The notes under the pieces are model-generated. The model had not been told where the DNA came from, did not search any database, and was given only the letters and a program-made list of their open reading frames with translations. The position numbers and the translations under genes are program-made. Below, piece after piece: positions 1 through 8,226 of a stretch of 64,000 nucleotides of DNA (position 1 is its first letter; every line of letters begins with the position of its first letter). Origin of the DNA: DASXMR01 sp036495525 (GTDB lineage Bacteria; Actinomycetota; Actinomycetes; Streptosporangiales; Streptosporangiaceae); assembly GCA_036495525.1 (NCBI GenBank), contig DASXMR010000013.1, positions 1-64,000 of the forward strand, written 5' to 3'.

Positions 1-2
1 CG

Positions 3-347
3 GTCAGGCAGGGCGGTGGCGCCGCAGTAGTCGCGGGCATCGCAGCCGTGCTCATCGGCGCGGCCATCGAATTCAGCGTTCGCGGCAGCTACTTGTCCGT
101 GGCGCCAGACGGAATCACCTCGTCGTACAACTTCCGGCGGCAGACAGCGCGGTGGCGGGACATCCAGGACTTCGAGATAGTGCCGAACAGCGCTCAGGGC
201 GTGACGTGGGCGCTGTCCGTGCGGCTTCCCGACGGTCCCATGAAGGTCCGCGGCGTCGCCGGCACCCGCCAGTACCTGGAGCGCGTCGTGGCCGACATGC
301 ATTCGCGCCAGCAGACCTACGGTCAGCAGCCCGGACCTGCCAGCTAA
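3..347 (+). CDS. PH-like membrane protein, 5' end outside window
   Basis: The reading frame is open from the window edge, so the N-terminus is missing. The first visible residues form a hydrophobic Ala/Val/Ile-rich stretch consistent with the end of a transmembrane helix. A compact domain of about 80 residues follows (R-W-R-D-I-Q-D-F near its middle), resembling the small bacterial PH-like domains that follow one or two membrane spans in actinobacterial proteins. An internal GTG at 48 could be a start but would cut into the membrane helix, so it is unlikely. Function is unknown; a membrane-associated PH-like fold is an inference from the pattern only. Confidence 0.5.
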   Translation, partial: VRQGGGAAVVAGIAAVLIGAAIEFSVRGSYLSVAPDGITSSYNFRRQTARWRDIQDFEIVPNSAQGVTWALSVRLPDGPMKVRGVAGTRQYLERVVADMHSRQQTYGQQPGPAS

Positions 348-482
348 GGAAAGCCCCTCCCGCCTGGTCTCGGAAAGCATATTTCTCAAAACCACCAACC
401 CGAGGCTGTGCCGGTGACAGCTAAGCTGCCCGGCCACTGGGCCTTGCCTGGCTGCCTGCCCCGGGGCCATACTCGCGGCAAG

Positions 483-502
483 CTGATATATCAGTAGATA
501 AT
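483..502 (+). promoter_or_regulatory. Palindrome and -10-like element upstream of the secreted WNGxxW gene
   Basis: A perfect 12-bp palindrome CTGATATATCAG (483-494) is followed directly by TAGATAAT (495-502), a good -10-like element in otherwise GC-rich sequence. It lies about 80 bp upstream of the ATG at 585. No convincing -35 hexamer is visible, so a promoter with an activator or repressor site overlapping it is an inference. The rest of 348-584 shows nothing else. Confidence 0.3.
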
Positions 503-584
503 GGGCGCCCCGCACGCCCGCCTCGCGCGTCTGGCCTGCGTCCGCTGAGCAGCCTGATCAGGCGCGCTAGCGAGGGGAGTGGAC

Positions 585-1784
585 ATGGTTGCTCGGTTGC
601 TGTCACGGGCGGTCTGCGTCGGCGCGGTGCTCGGCTCAGCAGCAGCGCTCGGCGTCGCGGTCGTTCCGCCGCCGGCCCAGGCCGCTGGCTGGTCAGTCCG
701 GAGCGCTGGCCTGGCAGCCGCGGCGGCCGGTCAGCCGGGCTGGCGGATCGTGCGCCGGATCGGGCCGGCTACCAGCACGACTTCCCTGGATGCGGTGACC
801 GCCACTGGCCCGGCTGACGCGTGGGCGGTTGGCGGCAGCTGCGGCGGGTGCACGGTGCAGCGGCTCCTGGTGGAGCGCTGGAATGGCACAGCCTGGCGGC
901 AGGCGCGAGTGCCCAGCGCCATCGCTACTGACGTTTCAGCGGCCGCGATCAGCGCCAGGTCGGCGCGTAACGTATGGATCATCGGCGGCAGCCAGGCGGC
1001 CGACGCGCCGGTTGCCGTGCGGTTCAACGGCAGCAGGTGGACATCGAGCCGGCTGCCTTCCTGGGTGGTCAGGCTGGACCGGGCAGGGGAGACACTCGAA
1101 GTCCCGGCCGCCTTCGGCCGGTCCGATGTGTGGAACTTCAGCCTCGCCTCCATCAGCAATCCGGCGGTGGCCGCGCGGTTCGACGGCCATTCCTGGCACA
1201 GGGTCTTCCTGCCTGGCCGGCCTGATCAGGTCAGCGCGCCAGCGGCGAACGACATCTGGGCGGTCGGTCCGTCGAGAAAGACGATGAACTCAGCGCATCC
1301 GGTCAATTTCGCGATGCACTGGAACGGCCATTCCTGGCAGGCACTGCGGATGCCGGCGGTGAGGCCGCTGACCAGTTCCCCGCTCGCCGTCCTGGCGCTG
1401 GGCTCCCGAAACGTCTGGGTCATGATGCGGACCGGAACCGTATCGCACCTGACCGGCCTGCTGCTGCACTGGAACGGCAGGAGCTGGCAGCGGGTGAAGG
1501 TCCCGAGCACGGGAGTCTCGCTCGGCGGCACTGAGTTCGGCAGGCCGCTGGTCCCGGACGGCCACGGCGGCTTCTGGTTTCAGCAGAACGGGCTGAAGGC
1601 GCCTAACCCGCTGTTCATGTACCACTACAGCGGCGGCAAGTTCACCCGGCAGCGCATCGGCAGCGGTCTCAACATGGACGGCTTCGCCTGGATACCGCGC
1701 ACCAGGTCGGTGTGGGCCGTCGGCCGCGGGGTGAACGCGCAGGACACGGCTCTGCAGGCGATCGTCGCCAAGGACGGCCGCTAA
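585..1784 (+). CDS. Secreted WNGxxW-repeat (propeller-like) protein
   Basis: Exported protein of 399 residues. The N-terminus has a hydrophobic signal sequence ending near an A-Q-A motif. The mature part carries repeated motifs spaced about 45-60 residues apart: RWNGTAW, RFNGSRW, RFDGHSW, HWNGHSW and HWNGRSW, alternating with A-x-D-x-W-A-V-G or N-V-W type strands. This pattern is common in uncharacterised secreted actinobacterial proteins and suggests a beta-propeller or repeated beta-sheet fold. The ATG at 585 is preferred over the GTG at 579 because GAGGGGAG (572-579) then sits 5 nt upstream, whereas the GTG overlaps it. No catalytic motif is visible, so substrate and role are unknown. Confidence 0.6.
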   Translation: MVARLLSRAVCVGAVLGSAAALGVAVVPPPAQAAGWSVRSAGLAAAAAGQPGWRIVRRIGPATSTTSLDAVTATGPADAWAVGGSCGGCTVQRLLVERWNGTAWRQARVPSAIATDVSAAAISARSARNVWIIGGSQAADAPVAVRFNGSRWTSSRLPSWVVRLDRAGETLEVPAAFGRSDVWNFSLASISNPAVAARFDGHSWHRVFLPGRPDQVSAPAANDIWAVGPSRKTMNSAHPVNFAMHWNGHSWQALRMPAVRPLTSSPLAVLALGSRNVWVMMRTGTVSHLTGLLLHWNGRSWQRVKVPSTGVSLGGTEFGRPLVPDGHGGFWFQQNGLKAPNPLFMYHYSGGKFTRQRIGSGLNMDGFAWIPRTRSVWAVGRGVNAQDTALQAIVAKDGR

Positions 1785-1810
1785 TCGTCGCCGGGGCTAG
1801 AGGACGCCAT

Positions 1811-1845
1811 GTTGGTAATGTATGCAGTATAAATACATCACCAAC
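1811..1845. promoter_or_regulatory. Inverted-repeat operator/promoter of vapBC
   Basis: GTTGGTAATGTAT (1811-1823) and ATACATCACCAAC (1833-1845) form a 13-bp inverted repeat with one mismatch and a 9-bp spacer. The spacer holds most of a TATAAA -10-like hexamer (1828-1833). It lies 25 bp before the chosen vapB start. VapB-family antitoxins, alone or with VapC, bind inverted repeats over their own promoter, so this is the expected autoregulatory operator. Its position also argues against the ATG at 1822 being the antitoxin start. Confidence 0.6.
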
Positions 1846-1869
1846 GTCACACAGGCGGCCCTCTTGTCG

Positions 1870-2085
1870 GTGACGCAGATCGATCTTGATGATGATGCTC
1901 TGGCCGAGGCTATGCGGCTGTCCGGCGCGAAGACCAAGAAGGACACTGTCAACCTTGCTCTGCGCGAGTTCGCCGCGCGCCACCGCAGAGTTGCAGCACT
2001 CGAGCGCTACGCAGCGCTGGCCGGGAACTGGGATCAAGCCGGCTCGGAGCAGCTCCGCCTGGCCGGCAAAGACCCGGATGCATGA
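1870..2085 (+). CDS. vapB: VapB-family antitoxin
   Basis: Small protein of 71 residues from the GTG at 1870. Its first 35 residues carry the VapB pattern T-x-I-D-L-D-D-D-A-L-A-E-A-M-R-L-S-G-x-K-T-K-K-D-T-V-N-L-A-L, a ribbon-helix-helix-like DNA-binding and dimerisation part. A C-terminal tail would wrap the toxin. An upstream in-frame ATG at 1822 would add a 16-residue extension not seen in the family and lies inside the operator palindrome, so it was not used. It overlaps vapC by 4 nt (ATGA), which implies translational coupling and co-expression. It should neutralise the PIN-domain RNase and repress the operon. Confidence 0.75.
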   Translation: MTQIDLDDDALAEAMRLSGAKTKKDTVNLALREFAARHRRVAALERYAALAGNWDQAGSEQLRLAGKDPDA

Positions 2086-2531
2086 TCCAGTACCTGGCCG
2101 ACTCTTCGGCCTTGTGGCGGATCATGCGGGAGTCCGTGGTCCGGGCTGCCTGGACTGAAGTCGTCACTGCAGGCGCCGTGGCCTCCTGCCATCCGCAGCG
2201 GGTCGAATTCCGCCGCTCGGCTGGCGGCCTGGACGAGTATGAGCAGATGTCCGGGATGTTCGATGAGCTGTACCCGGATGCCGCAGTTCCCAAGAACGCA
2301 TGGCAGTGGATCGAGTCGGCGCAGTACCGCCTGCTCCGGCGCGGGGCTCACCGCGCGCTGTCTGCGGTGGACCTGCTGATCTGCGCGACGGCGGTGCACC
2401 GCGACCTGGTGGTGCTGCACGACGACAGCGACTTCGTGACGGCCGCGCGGTGCCTGCCTGACGTGCGTGAGCGCTCCGTGCGCGACCTGCCATCGGCCGG
2501 AACAACCGGGCCGACAGCTGAGGTCAGATAG
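2082..2531 (+). CDS. vapC: VapC-family PIN-domain toxin
   Basis: PIN-domain protein of 149 residues, near the usual 130-145. The acidic residues expected to bind Mg2+/Mn2+ are present: D7 in L-A-D-S-S-A, E42 in Q-R-V-E-F-R-R-S, D97 in S-A-V-D-L-L-I-C-A-T-A, and D115/D117 in H-D-D-S-D-F. VapC toxins are ribonucleases that cut tRNA or rRNA when released from VapB. It is translationally coupled to vapB through an ATGA overlap. The target RNA cannot be predicted. The C-terminal tail after about residue 138 is probably disordered. Confidence 0.82.
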   Translation: MIQYLADSSALWRIMRESVVRAAWTEVVTAGAVASCHPQRVEFRRSAGGLDEYEQMSGMFDELYPDAAVPKNAWQWIESAQYRLLRRGAHRALSAVDLLICATAVHRDLVVLHDDSDFVTAARCLPDVRERSVRDLPSAGTTGPTAEVR

Positions 2532-2555
2532 CGCCGCGCCTGAGAGACGGGCAAG

Positions 2556-2578
2556 CATCCGGCCGGCGGCGCCGGATG
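2556..2578. terminator. Hairpin between convergent vapC and sdhB
   Basis: CATCCGGC (2556-2563) pairs perfectly with GCCGGATG (2571-2578) across a 7-nt loop. It sits in the short gap between the two convergent genes and could stop transcription from either side. There is no U-tract, as is common in actinobacterial terminators. Confidence 0.4.
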
Positions 2579-2603
2579 GCAGCGCGGGCGACCGGCCGGC
2601 GGG

Positions 2604-3383
2604 CTAGGTATTCGGGATCTTGGGGGTGTCGGACGGCTTGCGGCGGCTGATCTTGCTGCCGAGCCAGACCAGCGGGTCGTACTTGCGGCCCGCCACCCGC
2701 TCCTTCATCGGGATCAGCGCGTTGTCGGTGATCTTGATGTTCTCCGGGCAGACCTCGGTACAGCACTTGGTGATGTTGCACAAGCCGAGACCGAAGTCGT
2801 CCTGGGCGATGTTGCGCCGGTCAGCGGTGTCCGCCGGGTGCATCTCCAGCTCCGCGATCCGCATCAGGAACCGCGGCCCGGCGAACTCGCGCTCATTCTC
2901 CGGGTGGTCACGGATCACGTGGCAGGTGTTCTGGCACAGGTAGCACTCGATGCACTTGCGGAACTCCTGCGACCGGCGCACGTCGACCTGCTGCATCCGG
3001 AACTCGCCGAGGCCGATGGAGGGGTCAGGGGTGAACGAGGGGATCTCCCTGGCCTTGGCGTAGTTGAACGACACGTCGGTGACCAGGTCCCTGATTACCG
3101 GGAAGGCGCGCAGTGGGGTCAGGGTGATCGGCTGGCCGGGCTCGAGCGTCGACATCCGGGTCATGCACGCCAGCCGCGGCCGTCCGTTGATCTCCATCGA
3201 GCAGGAGCCGCACTTGCCGGCCTTGCAGTTCCACCGGATCGCCAGGTCGCCGGTCTGGGTGGCCTGCAGCCGGTGCAGCACGTCGAGGACGACCTCGCCC
3301 TCGTTCGCCTCGACCTGGTAGTCGGTCAGCTGGCCCTGCCCGGCGTCGCCCCGCCAGACCTTGAGCGTTACCTTCTCGCCCAT
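2604..3383 (-). CDS. sdhB: Succinate dehydrogenase iron-sulfur subunit (Sdh1 type)
   Basis: Electron-transfer subunit of succinate dehydrogenase, 259 residues. The N-terminal plant-type ferredoxin domain has C53, C58, C61 and C73 for the [2Fe-2S] cluster. The C-terminal domain has C-I-E-C-Y-L-C-Q-N-T-C for a [4Fe-4S] cluster and C-N-I-T-K-C-C-T-E-V-C-P for the third centre. It passes electrons from FAD in SdhA to the membrane subunit and quinone. The start overlaps the sdhA stop by one base (TGATG), so translation is coupled. Subunit sizes and order (C-A-B) match the mycobacterial Sdh1 operon (Rv0247c-Rv0249c) rather than the four-subunit SdhCDAB type. Confidence 0.92.
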   Translation of the reverse strand: MGEKVTLKVWRGDAGQGQLTDYQVEANEGEVVLDVLHRLQATQTGDLAIRWNCKAGKCGSCSMEINGRPRLACMTRMSTLEPGQPITLTPLRAFPVIRDLVTDVSFNYAKAREIPSFTPDPSIGLGEFRMQQVDVRRSQEFRKCIECYLCQNTCHVIRDHPENEREFAGPRFLMRIAELEMHPADTADRRNIAQDDFGLGLCNITKCCTEVCPENIKITDNALIPMKERVAGRKYDPLVWLGSKISRRKPSDTPKIPNT

Positions 3384-5281
3384 CAGTGTGTCTCCTTGCC
3401 GTCTGGCGGCAGTTCCTCGTCGGTCAGGTACTTGTTCAGCTCCGAGCGCTCGAACATGCCGAGCAGGTCAGACCGCATCGGGATCATGGGCTGCCTGGAG
3501 ACGGTTACCCGATCGCCGGCCAGCGTGCAGATCAGGTTGACCTTGCGCCATTCCGCCGACATCTCGGGGAAATCGTTGCGGGTATGCCCGCCGCGGCTCT
3601 CCTGGCGCTCCAGCGCCGCCTGCGCGACACAGTCGGCCATCAGCATGATGTTGCGCATGTCAAGCGCCATATGCCAGCCGGGATTGTAGGCACTGCCACC
3701 TTCGGCGCTGACCCGGGAGACCTGATCACGCAGCTTCTCCAGCTCGGTGATCGCGGTCTTGATCTCCTGCTCAGTACGGATGATCCCGACCAGGCTGCTC
3801 ATGGTCTGCTGCACCTCGGCGTGCACGGCATAGGGATTCTCGCCGTCCGGCCGCTCCAGCGGAGCCAGGGCCTCGGCCAGCGCCTTGGCGACTTCCCGGT
3901 CGCTGGCGACCGGGCGGCCGGCATCCTGGTCGAGCGTGTTCAGGTACTTGGCCGCGCCCATCCCGGCCCGGCGGCCGAAGACGAGCAGGTCGGACAGCGA
4001 GTTGCCGCCGAGTCGGTTGGCGCCGTGCATGCCGCCGGACACCTCGCCGGCCGCGAACAAGCCGGGCACGCTCGACTCGGCGGTCTCCGGGTCGACCTCG
4101 ACGCCGCCCATCACGTAGTGCTGGGCCGGGCCGACCTCCATCGGCTCCTTGGTGATGTCCACGTCTGCCAGCTCCTTGAACTGGTGGTACATGGACGGCA
4201 GGCGCTCGAGGATGTAGCTGGCCGGGCGCCGGGAGGCGATGTCGAGGAACACGCCGCCGTGCGGTGAACCCCGGCCGGCCTTGACCTCAGCGTTGTTGGC
4301 CCTGGCTACCTCATCGCGGGGCAGCAGCTCGGGCGGGCGCCGGTTGTTGTCCGGGTCGGTGTACCAGCGATCGGCCTCTTCCTCGGTCTCCGCGTACTGG
4401 GCGCGGAACACGTCCGGCACGTAGCCGAACATGTAGCGCTTGCCCTCGGAGTTTTTCAGCACGCCGCCGTCACCGCGGACTCCCTCGGTGACCAGCAGCC
4501 CGCGCACCGACAGCGGCCACACCATGTGCGTCGGGTGGAACTGCACGAACTCCATGTTCATCAGCTTCGCGCCGGCCAGCAGCGCCAGCGCGTGCCCGTC
4601 GCCGGTGTACTCCCAGGAGTTGGAGCTGACCTCGAACGTCTTGCCGATGCCCCCGGTGGCCAGCACCACGGCCGGCGCCTCGAACAGCACGAACGTGCCG
4701 GTGTCGCGGAAGTAGCCGAACGCGCCAGCGATCTTCTCGCCGTCCTTGACCAGCCGGGTGATCGTCGTCTCGGCGTACACCTTGATCATGGCCTCGGGGT
4801 CGCCGTGCTCCCGCGCGTCCTCCTGCTGCAGCGCGACGACCTTCTGCTGCAGGGTGCGGATCATCTCCAGGCCGGTGCGGTCGCCGACGTGCGCGAGCCG
4901 CGGGTAGGCGTGGCCGCCGAAGTTACGCTGGCTGATCTTGCCGTCCGGGGTCCGGTCGAACAGCGCGCCCCACGCCTCCAGCTCGTAGACCCGGTCAGGG
5001 GCTTCCTTGGCGTGCAGCTCGGCCATCCGCCAGTTGTTCAGGAACTTGCCGCCGCGCATGGTGTCGCGGAAGTGCACCTGCCAGTTGTCGTTCGGGTTGG
5101 CGTTGCCCATCGCCGCGGCGCAGCCGCCCTCGGCCATGACCGTGTGCGCCTTGCCGAACAGGGATTTGGAGATGACCGCGGTCCTCTTGCCGGCCAGCCG
5201 GGCCTCGATCGCGGCCCGCAGCCCCGAGCCGCCGGCGCCGATCACCACGACGTCGTATCCGAGCCGCTCGATGTCTGTCAT
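3383..5281 (-). CDS. sdhA: Succinate dehydrogenase flavoprotein subunit (Sdh1 type)
   Basis: Catalytic subunit, 632 residues, oxidising succinate to fumarate on the cytoplasmic face of the membrane. The dinucleotide-binding motif G-A-G-G-S-G is at about 15-20. The His that would carry covalent FAD is H46 in A-H-T-V-M-A-E-G-G. The substrate region includes F-H-P-T-H, and A-N-R-L-G-G-N-S-L-S-D is present near residue 420. It lies 59 nt after sdhC and overlaps sdhB by one base. The three genes form one operon on the minus strand. Confidence 0.93.
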   Translation of the reverse strand: MTDIERLGYDVVVIGAGGSGLRAAIEARLAGKRTAVISKSLFGKAHTVMAEGGCAAAMGNANPNDNWQVHFRDTMRGGKFLNNWRMAELHAKEAPDRVYELEAWGALFDRTPDGKISQRNFGGHAYPRLAHVGDRTGLEMIRTLQQKVVALQQEDAREHGDPEAMIKVYAETTITRLVKDGEKIAGAFGYFRDTGTFVLFEAPAVVLATGGIGKTFEVSSNSWEYTGDGHALALLAGAKLMNMEFVQFHPTHMVWPLSVRGLLVTEGVRGDGGVLKNSEGKRYMFGYVPDVFRAQYAETEEEADRWYTDPDNNRRPPELLPRDEVARANNAEVKAGRGSPHGGVFLDIASRRPASYILERLPSMYHQFKELADVDITKEPMEVGPAQHYVMGGVEVDPETAESSVPGLFAAGEVSGGMHGANRLGGNSLSDLLVFGRRAGMGAAKYLNTLDQDAGRPVASDREVAKALAEALAPLERPDGENPYAVHAEVQQTMSSLVGIIRTEQEIKTAITELEKLRDQVSRVSAEGGSAYNPGWHMALDMRNIMLMADCVAQAALERQESRGGHTRNDFPEMSAEWRKVNLICTLAGDRVTVSRQPMIPMRSDLLGMFERSELNKYLTDEELPPDGKETH

Positions 5282-5340
5282 TTCCTGCCTGCCTCAGTTG
5301 CCTGTCGTGTGCTCGCCGCGCCTGCCCGCTGTCATCGCCG

Positions 5341-6147
5341 CTAGTTGACGAACCGGAAGTCGCCGAACACGCCGGCGGCCAGCAGCAGGATGTACAGGTC
5401 GGTGAGCATCAGCGTGCCCAGCGTGGTCCACGCGAGCTGCATGTGCTTGGCGTTGAGCTTGGACACCTGGGTCCAGATCCAGTAGCGCGTCGGGTGCTTC
5501 GAGAAGTGCTTGAGCCTGCCGCCGGTGATGTGCCGGCACGAGTGGCAGGACACCGTGTAAGCCCATAGCAGCACGACGTTGACGAGCATGATGATGGTGC
5601 CGAGGCCGAAGCCGAAGCTGCCATTCGGGCCGCGGAAGGCCTGCACCACGTCGTAGGTGTTCAGGATCGAGATCAGGATCACCAGGTAGAAGAAGAACCG
5701 GTGCAGGTTCTGCATGATCAGCGGGAACTTGGTCTCGCCTGAGTAGCTGGCGTGCGGCTCGCGCACCGCGCACGCGGTCGGCGCCTGCCAGAACGCCCGG
5801 TAGTAGGCCCGCCGGTAGTAGTAGCAGCTGAGCCGGAAGCCGAGCACGAACGGGATCGACACGATCGCGTACGGGATGATCGGCGGCACGTTGCCGAACC
5901 ACTGGCCGAGGCTGCTCGAATCGGGCGCGCACTCGCCGCTGACGCACGGCGAGTAGAACGGGGTCAGGTAGTGATACCTGGGCACCCAGTACCAGTGGCC
6001 GAGGAAGATGTGCACGGTCGCGTAGGCGACCCAGATCGTCAGCAGCACCGCCGTGATGGCGGGGGAGCGCCACCAGGGATCCGTGCGCAGCGTCTTTGCT
6101 GAGATCTGCGCCCTGGACCTGGCCGGCGCGTTAGTTACCTGCGTCAT
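5341..6147 (-). CDS. sdhC: Succinate dehydrogenase membrane anchor/cytochrome b subunit
   Basis: Membrane subunit of 268 residues with about five predicted helices (roughly 28-50, 88-108, 140-162, 172-195, 228-252). Several His residues lie in or beside the helices (H46, plus two His in C-H-S-C-R-H), suitable as haem ligands. The pattern Q-N-L-H-R-F-F-F-Y-L-V and the single large anchor replacing SdhC plus SdhD match the mycobacterial Sdh1 anchor. It is the first gene of the operon. An extracytoplasmic loop (about 57-85) contains two Cys that could form a disulfide, which is an inference. Confidence 0.85.
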   Translation of the reverse strand: MTQVTNAPARSRAQISAKTLRTDPWWRSPAITAVLLTIWVAYATVHIFLGHWYWVPRYHYLTPFYSPCVSGECAPDSSSLGQWFGNVPPIIPYAIVSIPFVLGFRLSCYYYRRAYYRAFWQAPTACAVREPHASYSGETKFPLIMQNLHRFFFYLVILISILNTYDVVQAFRGPNGSFGFGLGTIIMLVNVVLLWAYTVSCHSCRHITGGRLKHFSKHPTRYWIWTQVSKLNAKHMQLAWTTLGTLMLTDLYILLLAAGVFGDFRFVN

Positions 6148-6376
6148 TGTCGACGTCTCCGCCCTGAACTCACCCGGGGGTCTGCGAGTAGCCGTCAGAA
6201 CCCTATTCCAAGGGATACCACCCCCCGCCCGCGGGGCGAGCTTCCTGGCGTGTGAATCTCGCTACACTGCGCGGCCCCAGCTCACTGTCCGGCAAAGGGC
6301 AAAGTCATGGCAGAACGCGGCCGTCCGTGGCCACCCGCCGTGCCAGCGCGGATCCCGGCCGGGGCCTGATATGCAC
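6148..6376 (-). other. Upstream region of the sdh operon
   Basis: The 229 bp between the sdhC start and the terminator of the next gene must contain the sdh promoter. On the minus strand, TTGGAATAGGGT near 6200-6215 gives a TAGGGT-like -10. No clear -35, riboswitch or second gene was recognised. Confidence 0.3.
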
Positions 6377-6408
6377 GGCAGCCCCCGGCCGGCTGGCCGG
6401 GGGCTGCC
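6377..6408 (-). terminator. Strong hairpin terminator of the secreted protein gene
   Basis: GGCAGCCCCCGGCC (6377-6390) and GGCCGGGGGCTGCC (6395-6408) form a perfect 14-bp stem with a 4-nt loop. It lies 18 bp past the stop of the minus-strand gene ending at 6427. No U-run follows on the minus strand. It should also insulate the downstream sdh promoter. Confidence 0.7.
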
Positions 6409-6426
6409 CGAGGTTCGCGCTGCTGG

Positions 6427-7962
6427 TCAGCAGCTGGCCTTGACCTTGACAGAGGTGCCGGCGAAGCCCCGCTTGCTGGTGCTGGCGGTGGCCGAGCCGT
6501 GGCTGATGCTGTGCACCCGGAAGGTCACCCGGCCCGACTTGGGAGTGGTCGCGTGGCGGCCGCAGAACCGCACGGTGGCGCCGCGCACCGGGCTGCCGGA
6601 GTCGGTGACCCGCAGCGTGACCTTCGCGCCGCCGCTGCTTGACCGGGACCCGGAGAGGCTGAGCTTCGGGTTTACCTCAGTCGCCCAGTAGTCGGCCCCG
6701 TTGTTGTTGTTCCTGGCGACCAGCGCGACGACGTCGGCTTTGCCGCCCACCGCGTTGATGTAGACCTGGAAGACGGTGGTCGTGCCCTTGGGCAGGGCCA
6801 CCCGCTCGGTCGCGCCGAAGGTGCCTGCTGAAAGGTTCGAGCGGCGCACGAACAGGGCTGGCTTCCCGCCGTCACCCTCGATCCAGGCGGTCCACAGCCG
6901 GCTGGCGGAGTCGGCGGTGATGTCGGCGCCGGCCAGCTCGTGGCCCGCGCCACTGGGCCTGGCGACCTTGATCACCCGGCGGCTGCCCAGCTTGATCACG
7001 TTGAAGCTGTGGTACGTCGGCCAGCCAGCGCCGTAGATCACGTAGGTGCCCGGCCGGCCGTGACCGCGGCCGGTGATGCCGACCTTCTGCTCCGGCACGA
7101 TCGCGCTGCCGCCCTGCACCGAGCCTGGCAGCAGCCTGGCCGGTCCAGCCGCCTTGCCGGCCTGTGTCAGCGGCCGGGCGAAGACGCCGTTGTGTTTGCT
7201 GATGTCCGACTCGTAAGTGAGCGAAGTCACGCCCGACTTGCCGTCGGTAGCCAGGCCGGCCTCCTGGACGCAGCACTGGAACTTGCCAGGGTTCAGCTGC
7301 ACCTCTGGGTGCCCGAAATGCCCCACCACCAGGGAGTCCGTGCCGTAGAAGGCGACCCAGGGCTTGCCGTCGCTGCCCGTGGTCGCGGTGTCCGGGCTGC
7401 CGGTGTCCGCGGCGCCGGTCAGGCCGGGGATGATCGTCGGCGACACCTTCCAGGAGCCGCCGCGCAGCGGCCGGGTGGCGGTCGCCGTCCCGCTCGTGCT
7501 GCCGGACTCGGTCTTGAAGCCGTTCCACACCGCTTCGACGCCGCTCGGCGTCGTGGTGGCATCGGGGTCGGTGGCGAGGAACCAGTGTGACGCGACCGCC
7601 ACTGGCTTTCCCACCCTTCCGCTGGCCGTAATGGGCGTGTCCTTAATAGCGAAGTTCGGACTCGCGCCATTCAGCCAGACAACGTGCAGCACCCCGTCCT
7701 TGCCGCGGGCGAGGCCTATTTGCGGGATAATCGCAGTGCCTTTGAGCGGCGTCGTCACCTGCACCCACTGACCGGGCCTGATGACACCGGCCGCCGGGCG
7801 GGCTGGCGCCGGGCGCGTCGTGGCTGAACTGCCAGTACGGCCGGTCGCGGCGGACGCCGGGCTGGCCTGGATGGCGGCGGCACCGAGCGAGACGGCCAGC
7901 AGCCCGGCCGTTCCCCCGGTGATGGCAAAGTGCCGTGCGGCAGACAGCCGCGTACGAAACAT
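6427..7962 (-). CDS. Secreted protein with C-terminal Ig-like domain
   Basis: Exported protein of 511 residues. The start at 7962 is chosen because AGGAGGGG lies just upstream and the first residues (M-F-R-T-R-L-S-A-A-R-H-F) lead into a signal sequence ending near A-S-P-A-S-A-A. A longer frame to 8055 lacks such signals. The central region (about 90-420) has spaced G-x-W, V-V-W and W-x-A-F motifs like a sugar-binding or propeller protein. The last 85 residues (V-T-L-R-V-T-D-S-G-S-P-V-R-G-A-T-V) look like a bacterial Ig-like/carboxypeptidase-regulatory beta-sandwich. No catalytic site was recognised. It has its own strong terminator, so it is probably monocistronic. Confidence 0.55.
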   Translation of the reverse strand: MFRTRLSAARHFAITGGTAGLLAVSLGAAAIQASPASAATGRTGSSATTRPAPARPAAGVIRPGQWVQVTTPLKGTAIIPQIGLARGKDGVLHVVWLNGASPNFAIKDTPITASGRVGKPVAVASHWFLATDPDATTTPSGVEAVWNGFKTESGSTSGTATATRPLRGGSWKVSPTIIPGLTGAADTGSPDTATTGSDGKPWVAFYGTDSLVVGHFGHPEVQLNPGKFQCCVQEAGLATDGKSGVTSLTYESDISKHNGVFARPLTQAGKAAGPARLLPGSVQGGSAIVPEQKVGITGRGHGRPGTYVIYGAGWPTYHSFNVIKLGSRRVIKVARPSGAGHELAGADITADSASRLWTAWIEGDGGKPALFVRRSNLSAGTFGATERVALPKGTTTVFQVYINAVGGKADVVALVARNNNNGADYWATEVNPKLSLSGSRSSSGGAKVTLRVTDSGSPVRGATVRFCGRHATTPKSGRVTFRVHSISHGSATASTSKRGFAGTSVKVKASC

Positions 7963-8226
7963 GGTCCCCTCCTGGTTTAGCGTGCCATTTCCCCATGTGG
8001 CGCAAAGGCTACGGCCAGCGTCGAGGCTCGACCAGCGTCGCCATATGAACACCAAGTGAACACAGGATTAAGCGGGCAATCCGCCATGACCTCGAAGGAT
8101 TCTGGTCGCTTGGACAACCATTTTCTTACTGATAAGCGTCGCCGCGACCTCGAATGGAGAGCGCCGGACCCGCGGGTCAGTTATGACGAGTGCCGCGTAC
8201 CTGCGGGGTCAGTAGCGGGACGGACG

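Noticed and set aside
579..584. GTG 579 as start of the secreted WNGxxW protein
   Set aside because: It overlaps the ribosome binding site GAGGGGAG; ATG 585 has correct spacing.
1822..1869. ATG at 1822 as the vapB start
   Set aside because: It lies inside the inverted-repeat operator and over the -10, and adds a hydrophobic extension not found in VapB proteins. GTG 1870 fits the family N-terminus.
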